Positions 25,255 to 34,555 of a stretch of 64,000 bases of DNA are shown here, one piece after another. The stretch covers positions 1 to 64,000 of the forward strand of contig JBKQTE010000091.1 of the NCBI GenBank assembly GCA_052143315.1. Direction: 5' to 3'. The notes under the pieces are model-generated. The model did not search any database. It was not told the DNA's origin and was given only the letters and a program-made list of their open reading frames with translations. Within the stretch, counting starts at the first letter, position 1, and each line of letters starts with the position of its first letter. The stretch is from DASZIT01 sp052143315 (GTDB lineage: Bacteria > Actinomycetota > Acidimicrobiia > Acidimicrobiales > RAAP-2). The translations under genes were made by a program, and so were the position numbers.

Positions 25255-25466
25255 CGGCTGTCGGAGCCGGGGCCGTGGCTGCGGGCGGTCTCCACGATCA
25301 GCCCCTCGCCCGGTTGCAGCACGGTGCGGTACACGACCGCTTCGCGACTGCGGCGGGCGCGTATGAGCATCCAGGCCGACGCGGCCACGATGAACCAGAT
25401 CGGATGCTGTCCCCTGACACCACGCCGGAACCCGATCTTCTGGATGTAGCGGAGAAGGCTGTCCAC
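25251..25466 (-). CDS. Small single-pass membrane protein
   Basis: 71 residues from a GTG at 25466, with one hydrophobic segment (HPIWFIVAASAWMLI, about 21-35) flanked by basic residues. No family recognised. It lies 4 bases after the preceding small gene and overlaps trmI by four bases, so it belongs to this tightly packed operon. Confidence 0.6.
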   Translation of the reverse strand: MDSLLRYIQKIGFRRGVRGQHPIWFIVAASAWMLIRARRSREAVVYRTVLQPGEGLIVETARSHGPGSDSR

Positions 25467-25470
25467 GTCG

Positions 25471-25683
25471 TCAGATCCGCCGGACCTCGACCACCGTCGA
25501 CCGGCTGCGGCCACGTCGCCGGCCGGCCAGGAAGGCGATGGCGACGACCGCCACCGCTACCGCCACGCCGATGGTCACCACCTTGGAGCGGGCGGCGTAC
25601 GCCTCCGTGGTGACCTCGCCGTTCAGCTCGCGTAGCCGTGCCTCGATGTCGTCCCTGGTGATGGGGCCAGCGGCGGGGCTCAT
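25471..25683 (-). CDS. Small membrane protein, DUF3618-like context
   Basis: 70 residues. An N-terminal helix (DDIEARLRELNGEV) is followed by one transmembrane segment (about 35-53, VVTIGVAVAVAVVAIAFLAG) and a basic tail. Small proteins of this shape commonly follow holin-III-like genes in actinobacteria. GGAGAG precedes the ATG, which overlaps the previous stop codon (ATGA). Confidence 0.65.
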   Translation of the reverse strand: MSPAAGPITRDDIEARLRELNGEVTTEAYAARSKVVTIGVAVAVAVVAIAFLAGRRRGRSRSTVVEVRRI

Positions 25684-26048
25684 GCGCTCTCCTTGCTCCC
25701 GGCGCCCAGTTGGCGCCTGGCCTGTCCGCGCTGGACGGCGGCCACCGCCACGACGGCCACCACCACCACGGCCACCGTGCAGATCAGGTAGGGCGCCCAC
25801 GACCAGTTGCCGGTGAAGGTGCTCCCGGTCTCCCCCTGAAGCACCCGGAGGAAGGCGACGGCCAGGACCACCAGCCCGACGGCCAGGGCCACCGAGCCGG
25901 CCACCCCGAACAGGATGAAACGACCGAGACCCTTCAGCGGCTCGAGGGTCTCCTGCTTGACGTAGTCGACGATCAGCTCCACGGTGCCCCCGCCGGCCGC
26001 CTTCAGCCGGCCCACCCTGGTGGTGTCGTCCTTCGCGTCTGCGGCCAA
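25680..26048 (-). CDS. Phage-holin-superfamily III-like (DUF1469-type) membrane protein
   Basis: 122 residues from a TTG at 26048, which has a well-placed GAGGA ribosome site six bases away. Two transmembrane helices (FILFGVAGSVALAVGLVVLAVAFLR split over two turns, and LICTVAVVVVAVVAVAAV) follow a basic N-terminus. The family is common in bacterial chromosomes and is not evidence of a phage. It heads the operon that continues into trmI. Confidence 0.75.
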   Translation of the reverse strand: MAADAKDDTTRVGRLKAAGGGTVELIVDYVKQETLEPLKGLGRFILFGVAGSVALAVGLVVLAVAFLRVLQGETGSTFTGNWSWAPYLICTVAVVVVAVVAVAAVQRGQARRQLGAGSKESA

Positions 26049-26065
26049 CGTCTGTCCTCGAATTC

Positions 26066-26071
26066 CTCGTC
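26066..26071 (+). promoter_or_regulatory. Unassigned AT-rich hexamer region (no promoter supported)
   Basis: This short stretch lies between the holin-like gene and its promoter and carries no recognisable element. The thioesterase -10 element is the separate entry at 26566-26571. Confidence 0.05.
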
Positions 26072-26094
26072 GTCGGGTACGGGTGGTTCCGGCA

Positions 26095-26100
26095 ACTATA
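26095..26100 (-). promoter_or_regulatory. Possible -10 element for the membrane protein/trmI operon
   Basis: TATAGT on the minus strand, about 46 bases before the TTG start, one of the best -10 matches in the window. Confidence 0.4.
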
Positions 26101-26148
26101 GGCGCCACCGCACCCGCACCCCGGGTGGAGGCGTGCGACCGGGCCGGG

Positions 26149-26559
26149 CTACTCCCTCGGGGTGAACAGGTAGGTCGAGCTGGCCCTGGCCACCACCGTG
26201 CCCCGCTCGTCCGACACCTCCGCCTCGGCGAAGGCCACCCGGCCGCCCCCCGAGATCACCCGGGCGGTGCACTCCAGCACCGCCCCCACCCGGGCCGGGG
26301 CGAGGAAGCTGGTCTTCATCTCCACGTTGGACGTGAAGACCCGCTGGCCCCGCCCCGAGGCGAAGGTCACCGTGGCCGCCCCCATCGCCGAGTCGGCCAT
26401 CGCCCCCAGGAACCCCCCCTGGATGATCCCGGCCGGATTGGCGAACCGTTCGTCGGCCCGCATCCTCCAGACGGTCCGACCGGGCTCGGACTTGTCCACG
26501 CAGGTCATCCCCAGGGTCAGCTCGCAGTTGGGGGGGACCTGGATCCGTTGATCGGCCAT
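26149..26559 (-). CDS. PaaI-type hotdog thioesterase
   Basis: 136 residues with a hotdog fold. The motif NPAGIIQGGFLGAMADSAMG matches PaaI-type acyl-CoA thioesterases, with Gln where most have His in the HGG element. It probably hydrolyses a CoA thioester; the substrate is unknown. The ATG lies six bases after TAGCGT (26066-26071 region), suggesting a leaderless message. Transcribed away from the FIST gene. Confidence 0.85.
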   Translation of the reverse strand: MADQRIQVPPNCELTLGMTCVDKSEPGRTVWRMRADERFANPAGIIQGGFLGAMADSAMGAATVTFASGRGQRVFTSNVEMKTSFLAPARVGAVLECTARVISGGGRVAFAEAEVSDERGTVVARASSTYLFTPRE

Positions 26560-26565
26560 GGCGCG

Positions 26566-26571
26566 ACGCTA
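26566..26571 (-). promoter_or_regulatory. Likely leaderless -10 element of the hotdog thioesterase
   Basis: TAGCGT on the minus strand ends six bases before the thioesterase ATG at 26559. Confidence 0.45.
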
Positions 26572-26600
26572 CCCGGCCCGAACCGGTCGATACTGGGGAC

Positions 26601-26627
26601 ATGGACGAACTCGGCGCCGAGGCCTGA
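26601..26627 (+). other. Candidate upstream ORF (8 codons) directly before the FIST gene
   Basis: ATG at 26601 codes MDELGAEA and ends in a TGA at 26625-26627, immediately followed by the FIST ATG at 26628 in the same frame. GATACT lies six bases before the first ATG, fitting a leaderless start. This could be a translated leader that feeds ribosomes to the FIST start. Confidence 0.3.
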
Positions 26628-27776
26628 ATGCCGTTCGCCAGCGCCCTCTCCGAGCATCCGGTGGCCTCCCTGGCCACGGGTGAGGTCATCGGCTCCGTGC
26701 TCGAGGCTATCGGCGAGCGACCCGACCTGGTCGTCCTGACGGTGTCCCGCCCCCATGCGGGGGCGCTGGAGGACATCGCCGCGGCGGTGGACTCCGTGCT
26801 GCACCCCCTGGCCACCATCGGCTGCGCCGCCGAGTCGGTGGTGGGCACCCGGCGGGAGGTGGAGGAGACCCCGTCGATCAGCCTGTGGGCCGGTCGGGTC
26901 GGGCCGCTGGTGCCGGTGACCCTGCGGGCCACCCGGCAGCCCGACGACGGCTGGCACATCGCCGGGTGGCCGGCCGACCTCGCCTTCCGCCCCGCCGCCC
27001 TGGTGCTGGTGGCCGACCCGTTCACCTTCCCGGCCGACGCCTTCCTGGCCTGGCTCGAGGCCCGCCACCCGGGCCTCCCGGTCATCGGGGGCAATGCCTC
27101 CGCCGGCCGGGGACCGGGTGGGAACCGGCTGGTGACGGGGGCCCGGACCGTCAACGAGGGGGCGGTGGGGGTGCTGATCGGCTCCGGCGTCGACGTGGAG
27201 GCGGTGGTGTCCCAGGGCGCCCGACCCTACGGGCGCCCGTTCACGGTCACCCGGTCGGACGGGAACCTCCTGCAGGAGGTGGCCGGCACGCCTGCCCTGG
27301 AGTGCCTGGTGGCTCAGATCACCGGAGAGCTGACCCCCGACGAGGTGGCCGGCCTCGAGACCAACGGGTTCCAGGTCGGCCGCCTCATCGACGAACGGGT
27401 CGACCAGCCCGGCTCGGGCGACTTCCTGGTGCGGAGCGTGGTGGGGGTGGACCACCGGAGCGGGGCCGTCGCCGTCGACGACCGGATGCCCCTCGGGGCC
27501 ACCATCCGCTTCCACCTTCGGGACGCCGGCACCGCCCGGCAGGACCTCCGCGGCCTGTTGGCCGACCGGCGGGCCAACGGCGTCCTCATGTTCACGTGCA
27601 GCGGCCGGGGCACCCGGTTCTTCGACGAGGCCGACCACGACGCCGGGCTGGTGGCCGAGCAGCTCGGCCCGGTGGCGGTGGGCGGGTTCTTCGCCGCCGG
27701 GGAGATCGGCCCGATCGGCGGCACCAACTTCGTCCACAGCTTCACCGCCTCGATGGCCCTGTTCCGGGACCATTGA
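26628..27776 (+). CDS. FIST-domain protein (small-molecule sensor family)
   Basis: 382 residues spanning FIST_N (about 1-210) and FIST_C (about 215-370). Recognisable elements include ATIGCAAESVVG, NASAGRGPGGNRL, GVLIGSGVDVEAVVSQG, ANGVLMFTCSGRGTRFF and GGFFAAGEIGPIGG. FIST proteins are thought to bind small ligands such as amino acids and often sit with signalling proteins; this one is stand-alone. An in-frame TGA lies immediately before the ATG, so the upstream ATG cannot be the start. It precedes the pentose phosphate genes but probably is separate, given a hairpin-capable gap. Confidence 0.88.
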   Translation: MPFASALSEHPVASLATGEVIGSVLEAIGERPDLVVLTVSRPHAGALEDIAAAVDSVLHPLATIGCAAESVVGTRREVEETPSISLWAGRVGPLVPVTLRATRQPDDGWHIAGWPADLAFRPAALVLVADPFTFPADAFLAWLEARHPGLPVIGGNASAGRGPGGNRLVTGARTVNEGAVGVLIGSGVDVEAVVSQGARPYGRPFTVTRSDGNLLQEVAGTPALECLVAQITGELTPDEVAGLETNGFQVGRLIDERVDQPGSGDFLVRSVVGVDHRSGAVAVDDRMPLGATIRFHLRDAGTARQDLRGLLADRRANGVLMFTCSGRGTRFFDEADHDAGLVAEQLGPVAVGGFFAAGEIGPIGGTNFVHSFTASMALFRDH

Positions 27777-27781
27777 GGCCG

Positions 27782-27798
27782 GGCGCCCCGTCGGCGCC
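27782..27798 (+). terminator. Short GC hairpin after the FIST gene
   Basis: GGCGCC, CCGTC loop, GGCGCC: a 6-base stem six bases past the stop codon. Weak on its own and without a T-run. Confidence 0.3.
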
Positions 27799-27847
27799 GC
27801 CGTCGCCATGGCACGATGTCCACTGCACCGCGGGGGTGTACTGCCGA

Positions 27848-27853
27848 TAGGGT
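27848..27853 (+). promoter_or_regulatory. Likely leaderless -10 element for the pentose phosphate operon
   Basis: TAGGGT ends eight bases before the transketolase ATG at 27862, with no ribosome site. Confidence 0.45.
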
Positions 27854-27861
27854 GGCGTCCG

Positions 27862-29883
<2,022 letters not shown>

Positions 29884-29933
29884 GCCCCCCGTTGTCGGGC
29901 CCACCTGAGCCCGCGCTGTTCGAAAGGACCACC

Positions 29934-31061
29934 ATGACCAGACTGAACGACCTCTTCGACCAACAGGGGCAGAGCCCCTGGCTCGACAATCTCCGGCGCG
30001 ACTGGCTCCAGGACGGGACGCTGGCCGGCCTGGTGCACGACGGCATCCGAGGGGTGACCTCCAACCCGACCATCTTCGCCAAGGCCATCGCCGGGCAGGA
30101 CACCTACGACGACCAGTTCAAGTCGCTCATCGGCACCACCTCGGTGGAGGACGCCTACTGGGACCTGGTGGTCGACGACATCACCGCCGCCCTCGCCATC
30201 CTGCGGCCCGTCTACGACGACTCCCACGGCGGGGACGGCTACGTCTCCGTGGAGGTGGCGCCCTCGCTGGCCCACGACACCGAGGGCACCATCCGCGACG
30301 CCCGCGGCCTGCATGAGCGCATCGACCAGCCCAACCTGCTGGTGAAGATCCCCGGCACCGCCGAGGGCGTGCCGGCCGTCCGGACGATGATCAGCGAGGG
30401 GCGGAGCATCAACGTCACCCTGATCTTCAGCCTGTCTCGCTACGACGAGGTCATCGAGGCCTACCTCTCGGGCCTCGAGGCCTACCTCGCCTCCGGCGCC
30501 ACCGACCTGTCCAAGGTGGCCAGCGTGGCCTCCTTCTTCATCAGCCGGGTGGACACCGAGGTGGACCGGCTGATCGAGTGCCTCGTCGAGGCCGGTGACG
30601 AGACCACCTACCTCGACTTGCGGGGCAAGGCGGCGGTGGCCCAGGCCAAGCAGGCCTACCGCCTCTTCACCCAACGGTTCTCGGGTCCCCGTTGGGAGGC
30701 GCTGGCGGCCAAGGGGGCCCATGCCCAACGGCCGCTGTGGGCGTCCACCTCCACCAAGAACCCCGACTACCCCGATCTGGCCTACGTCGACACGCTGATC
30801 GGCCCGGACACGGTGAACACCATGCCCGGCGGGACCATCGACGACTTCCTCGACCACGGCACCGTGGCCCGCACGGTGGACACCGGACAGGACGAGGCGG
30901 ACCGTGTGGTCGCCGATCTGGCCGAGGCCGGCGTCGACATGGAGGAGGTGGCCACCACCCTCGAGGCCGAAGGGGTGGCCTCCTTCGCCAAGTCGTTCGA
31001 CGAGCTGATGCAGTCGCTGACCGACAAGGCCAACGCCCTGGCCGGCGGCTCGGGCCGCTGA
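29934..31061 (+). CDS. tal: Transaldolase
   Basis: 375 residues, the long actinobacterial form (TalB-type B. subtilis forms are shorter). Conserved TSNPTIFAKAI near the N-terminus and the Schiff-base Lys in LLVKIPGT are present. It exchanges three-carbon units between sugar phosphates. AGGA lies eight bases before the ATG. It follows tkt by 50 bases. Confidence 0.96.
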   Translation: MTRLNDLFDQQGQSPWLDNLRRDWLQDGTLAGLVHDGIRGVTSNPTIFAKAIAGQDTYDDQFKSLIGTTSVEDAYWDLVVDDITAALAILRPVYDDSHGGDGYVSVEVAPSLAHDTEGTIRDARGLHERIDQPNLLVKIPGTAEGVPAVRTMISEGRSINVTLIFSLSRYDEVIEAYLSGLEAYLASGATDLSKVASVASFFISRVDTEVDRLIECLVEAGDETTYLDLRGKAAVAQAKQAYRLFTQRFSGPRWEALAAKGAHAQRPLWASTSTKNPDYPDLAYVDTLIGPDTVNTMPGGTIDDFLDHGTVARTVDTGQDEADRVVADLAEAGVDMEEVATTLEAEGVASFAKSFDELMQSLTDKANALAGGSGR

Positions 31062-31073
31062 GCCACCGGCCAG

Positions 31074-31099
31074 GGCGACCGTTCCCCCGATCGGTCGCC
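31074..31099 (+). terminator. Hairpin between tal and gnd
   Basis: GGCGACCG (31074-31081) pairs perfectly with CGGTCGCC (31092-31099) around a 10-base loop. It lacks a T-run. It could attenuate read-through or protect the upstream transcript end. Confidence 0.4.
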
Positions 31100-31143
31100 G
31101 GACGACGTCACACCGCAAGCAGCACACGAGCGAGGAGCACACC

Positions 31144-32079
31144 ATGAAGATCGCCATGATCGGCCTGGGCAAGATGGGGGCCAACATGACCCAGCGTCTC
31201 GTCGAGCACGGCCACCAGGTCGTCGCCTTCGACCTGTCGGCGCCGGCGCGGGACGCCGCCGCCGCCCTGGGTGCAGAGCCGGCCGCCACCCTCGAGGAGG
31301 TGGCCTCCAAGCTCGACTCCCCCAAGGTGGCCTGGGTGATGGTCCCCGCCGGCGAGGCCACCAACTCCACCATCACCACCCTGGCCGGGCTGTTCGGCCC
31401 GGGCGACGTGATCATCGACGGGGGGAACTCCAACTACAAGGAGACCGCTCCGCTGGTGGTGTCACTGGCCGCCGACGGGATCGCCCTGGTCGACGCCGGC
31501 ACCTCCGGCGGGATCTGGGGTCTGAAGGAGGGGTACTGCCTGATGGTCGGCGGCACCAAGGAGGCGGTGGCGGTGGCCGAGCCCGTCTTCACCGCCCTGG
31601 CTCCCGAGGGCGGGTACGCCCACGTGGGCCCGCCCGGGGCCGGCCACTTCGTCAAGATGGTCCACAACGGCATCGAGTACGGCCTGATGCAGGCCTACGC
31701 CGAGGGGTTCGAGATCATGTCCGAAGCCCCCGAGTTCGACCTCGACCTCCACGAGATCGCCGCCATCTGGCGCTACGGCTCGGTGGTCCGCAGCTGGCTG
31801 TTGGAGCTGGCCGAGCGGGCCCTTCGCCCCGAGTCGGGCTTCGACCGGATCGAGGGGGTGGTGGCCGACTCCGGAGAGGGGCGGTGGACCGTCGAGGAGG
31901 CCATCGACCGCGGGGTGTCCGCCCCGGTCATCTCCTCGGCCCTCTTCGCCCGCTTCGCCTCCCAGAAGACGGACGCCTACGGCCTCCGCCTGGTCTCCGC
32001 CCTGCGGAACCAGTTCGGGGGCCATGCCTTCGTAACCGCCGACGGCAAGCCGAGCGGGGAGACGTTCACCCCCAAATGA
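31144..32079 (+). CDS. gnd: 6-phosphogluconate dehydrogenase, short (YqeC/GndA-like) form
   Basis: 311 residues. The enzyme oxidatively decarboxylates 6-phosphogluconate to ribulose 5-phosphate. The NAD(P) motif IGLGKMGANM and catalytic GPPGAGHFVKMVHNGIEYG are present, with DAGTSGGIWGL. The classical enzyme is about 470 residues; the short form lacks the long C-terminal helical domain and is frequently NAD-dependent in characterised bacteria. GAGCGAGGAG lies before the ATG. Its stop codon overlaps the zwf start (ATGA). Confidence 0.95.
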   Translation: MKIAMIGLGKMGANMTQRLVEHGHQVVAFDLSAPARDAAAALGAEPAATLEEVASKLDSPKVAWVMVPAGEATNSTITTLAGLFGPGDVIIDGGNSNYKETAPLVVSLAADGIALVDAGTSGGIWGLKEGYCLMVGGTKEAVAVAEPVFTALAPEGGYAHVGPPGAGHFVKMVHNGIEYGLMQAYAEGFEIMSEAPEFDLDLHEIAAIWRYGSVVRSWLLELAERALRPESGFDRIEGVVADSGEGRWTVEEAIDRGVSAPVISSALFARFASQKTDAYGLRLVSALRNQFGGHAFVTADGKPSGETFTPK

Positions 32080-33797
32080 GCCCCTCCGACCCCAAGGCGA
32101 AGAAGTCGAAGAAGAACGCCGGCGGCGGCCGGGCGGCGTCCAAGGCAGAGGCCGGCTCCGCCTCCCCGGCGACCGCCGCCCCGACCGGCGGCAACCGGGT
32201 CAGCAAGCGTGGCGGCTCGGTGAGCACCACCTCCTCGAGGGCGGCGGACAAGAAGCGCTCCCTGCCGCCGGTACTGTCCAAGGCGCCACCGGTGGCCCTG
32301 GTCATCTTCGGCGCCTCCGGCGACCTCACCGGTCGAAAGATCCTTCCCGCCCTGGCCCGGCTGGCCGACCGGGGTGTCCTCGACGACGGCTTCACCATCG
32401 TCGGCATGGCCCGCACCGAGTGGACCGACGAGGAGTTCCGCTCCCACGTGGCCGAGTCCACCCCCGAGGGCGGCCCCAAGTGGAAGGCACTGACCGAGCG
32501 GTTCAAGTACGTCGCCGGCGAGTACGACCATCCCGACACCTTCGAGCAGCTGAGGACCCATCTGGAGGAGGCCGATCAGGTCGACGGGACCGGCGGGAAC
32601 CGGCTCTACTACCTGGCCACCATCCCCAGCGTCTTCGGGCTGGTGGCCGGTGCGCTGGCCAAGCACGGCTGCTCTGTGCCCGGACCGGAGGGCACCTTCG
32701 CCCGGCTGGTGATCGAGAAGCCGTTCGGCCACGACCTCGACAGCGCCCTGGTGCTGGACGACCAGATCCACGCCTCCTTCGACGAGAGCCAGGTCTACCG
32801 CATCGACCACTACATGGGGAAGGAGACCGTCCAGAACGTCCTCGCCCTCCGGTTCGCCAACGCCATCTTCGAGCCCATCTGGAACCGGCGCTACGTCGAG
32901 CAGGTCCAGGTCACCGTGGCCGAGAGCCTGGGCGTCGAGCACCGGGGCGGCTTCTACGAGACGGCCGGGGCACTCCGGGACATCGTCCAGAACCACGTCA
33001 TGCAGGTCCTCGCCCTCACCCTCATGGAGTCACCGACCAGCACGGACGCCGACCGGATCCGCGACGAGAAGGTCAAGCTGCTGCAGGCCATCGACATCCC
33101 CACTCCCGACGAGGCGGTCGACAAGTCGGTCCGGGGCCAGTACGCCGCCGGGGTCATCGACGGCGAGGCGGTGGTCGCTTACCGCCAGGAGGAGGACGTC
33201 GCCCCCGACAGCCAGACGGAGACCTACCTGGCCCTCCGGCTGCGGGTGGAGAACTGGCGCTGGGCCGGCGTGCCCATCTTCGTCCGGACCGGTAAGCGGC
33301 TCCCGGCCCGGGTCACCGAAGTCGCCCTCACCTTCCGCCAGGTGCCGTTCCTGCTCTTCGACCGCCTGGCCAGCCGCGACCTCCGGCCGAACACCCTGAT
33401 CCTCCGGATCCAGCCCGATGAGGGCATCAGCCTCGAATTCGGGGCCAAGGTGCCCGGTGAGAAGTTCCACGTGCGCTCGGTGGCCATGAACTTCTCCTAC
33501 GAGGAGACGTTCGCCGGGGTCGAAGCGGCCGACGGGTACGAGCGCCTGCTGCACGACGCCATGGTGGGCGACGCCACCCTGTTCATCCGGTCCGACGAGG
33601 TCCAACAGGCGTGGAGGATCGTCGACCCGTACCTGAAGGCGTGGGCCGAGCCGGGGGGAGGCATGCACTTCTACGCGGCCGGGACCTGGGGTCCGCACAT
33701 GGCCGACTTGTTGGTGGAGCGGTCCGGCGACGAGTGGCGCAATCCGGCCATCGACCTCGAGCTGACCGACGGACGGCTCACCGTACTGCCGCAGTGA
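32076..33797 (+). CDS. zwf: Glucose-6-phosphate dehydrogenase with Lys/Ala-rich N-terminal extension
   Basis: 573 residues. Conserved motifs: GASGDLTGRK (from 79), RIDHYMGKE, and the C-terminal NFSYEETF. It makes 6-phosphogluconolactone and NADPH. About 70 residues precede the catalytic core and are rich in Lys, Ala, Ser and Gly (KAKKSKKN, ASKAEAGSAS), which typical Zwf lacks. The ATG at 32076 overlaps the gnd stop codon; later GTG or ATG starts lack good ribosome sites, so the extension is probably real. Followed by pgl after 13 bases. Confidence 0.94.
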   Translation: MSPSDPKAKKSKKNAGGGRAASKAEAGSASPATAAPTGGNRVSKRGGSVSTTSSRAADKKRSLPPVLSKAPPVALVIFGASGDLTGRKILPALARLADRGVLDDGFTIVGMARTEWTDEEFRSHVAESTPEGGPKWKALTERFKYVAGEYDHPDTFEQLRTHLEEADQVDGTGGNRLYYLATIPSVFGLVAGALAKHGCSVPGPEGTFARLVIEKPFGHDLDSALVLDDQIHASFDESQVYRIDHYMGKETVQNVLALRFANAIFEPIWNRRYVEQVQVTVAESLGVEHRGGFYETAGALRDIVQNHVMQVLALTLMESPTSTDADRIRDEKVKLLQAIDIPTPDEAVDKSVRGQYAAGVIDGEAVVAYRQEEDVAPDSQTETYLALRLRVENWRWAGVPIFVRTGKRLPARVTEVALTFRQVPFLLFDRLASRDLRPNTLILRIQPDEGISLEFGAKVPGEKFHVRSVAMNFSYEETFAGVEAADGYERLLHDAMVGDATLFIRSDEVQQAWRIVDPYLKAWAEPGGGMHFYAAGTWGPHMADLLVERSGDEWRNPAIDLELTDGRLTVLPQ

Positions 33798-33810
33798 ACG
33801 TCACCGTCCG

Positions 33811-34503
33811 ATGAACGGCACCGTCCAGCTGGTGGAGTCGGTGGCCGACGCCTTCGCCGCCCGGGTGACCGAAGAGCTGTCGCGATCCCGGACGGACGGG
33901 GTGTCGCTCTTCCTGTCGGGCGGGCCGACGGCCGGCCGGGCCTACCAGCGCCTGGCCGAGGTCTCCCGGGGAGCGGTGGACTGGTCCACCGTCGACGCCT
34001 GGTGGGGCGACGAGCGGTGCGTGCCCATGGACAGCCCCGACTCCAACCACCGCCTCTGTCACCAGGCCCTGCTCGACCAGGTGGGGCCGGTACGGTCCGA
34101 CCATCCCATGTACCGTTCCGGCGACCCCGATGTGGCGGCCGCCGCCTACCAGGCCGAGCTGGCCCGGTTGGACACCGTCGACGTGGTCCATCTCGGCATG
34201 GGGCCGGACGGCCACACCGCCTCGCTCTTCCCCGGCTCCGACACCCTCGACATCACCGATCCCGACACGCTGGTGGTGGCCACCCGGGATCCCCAAGCCA
34301 ACAACCCCCACCCCCGGATCACCCTCACCTTCCCGGCCATCGCCCGGGCCCGTCTGGTGATCTTCACCGTGGCCGGGGCGTCCAAACACGATGCTTTCGC
34401 CCGGGTGGTGGCCGGCGAGGACCTCCCGGCCGGCCGGGTCGCCGCCGGCGAGGTGGTCTGGCTGGTGGACGCCGACGCCGCCGGTGACACCCCCCTCCCC
34501 TGA
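33811..34503 (+). CDS. pgl: 6-phosphogluconolactonase
   Basis: 230 residues of the NagB/DevB type. WWGDERCVPMDSPDSN and LGMGPDGHTASLFPG are the conserved active-site motifs. It hydrolyses the lactone from Zwf to 6-phosphogluconate, the Gnd substrate. Last gene of the pentose phosphate run. Confidence 0.96.
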   Translation: MNGTVQLVESVADAFAARVTEELSRSRTDGVSLFLSGGPTAGRAYQRLAEVSRGAVDWSTVDAWWGDERCVPMDSPDSNHRLCHQALLDQVGPVRSDHPMYRSGDPDVAAAAYQAELARLDTVDVVHLGMGPDGHTASLFPGSDTLDITDPDTLVVATRDPQANNPHPRITLTFPAIARARLVIFTVAGASKHDAFARVVAGEDLPAGRVAAGEVVWLVDADAAGDTPLP

Positions 34504-34542
34504 CCGCCCCCGGCCGGTGGTCGACACCCGGAGGGCCTCCGA

Positions 34543-34548
34543 TAAGGT
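34543..34548 (+). promoter_or_regulatory. Possible leaderless -10 element (or ribosome site) for fbiC
   Basis: TAAGGT ends seven bases before the fbiC ATG. The same bases include AAGGTGA, which could act as a ribosome site in a longer transcript, so the reading is ambiguous. Confidence 0.35.
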
Positions 34549-34555
34549 GACCCCG

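Noticed and set aside
24000..26500. Prophage remnant indicated by the holin-like gene
   Set aside because: Only one holin-superfamily-III protein is present, a group common in ordinary chromosomes, and no other phage genes are nearby.
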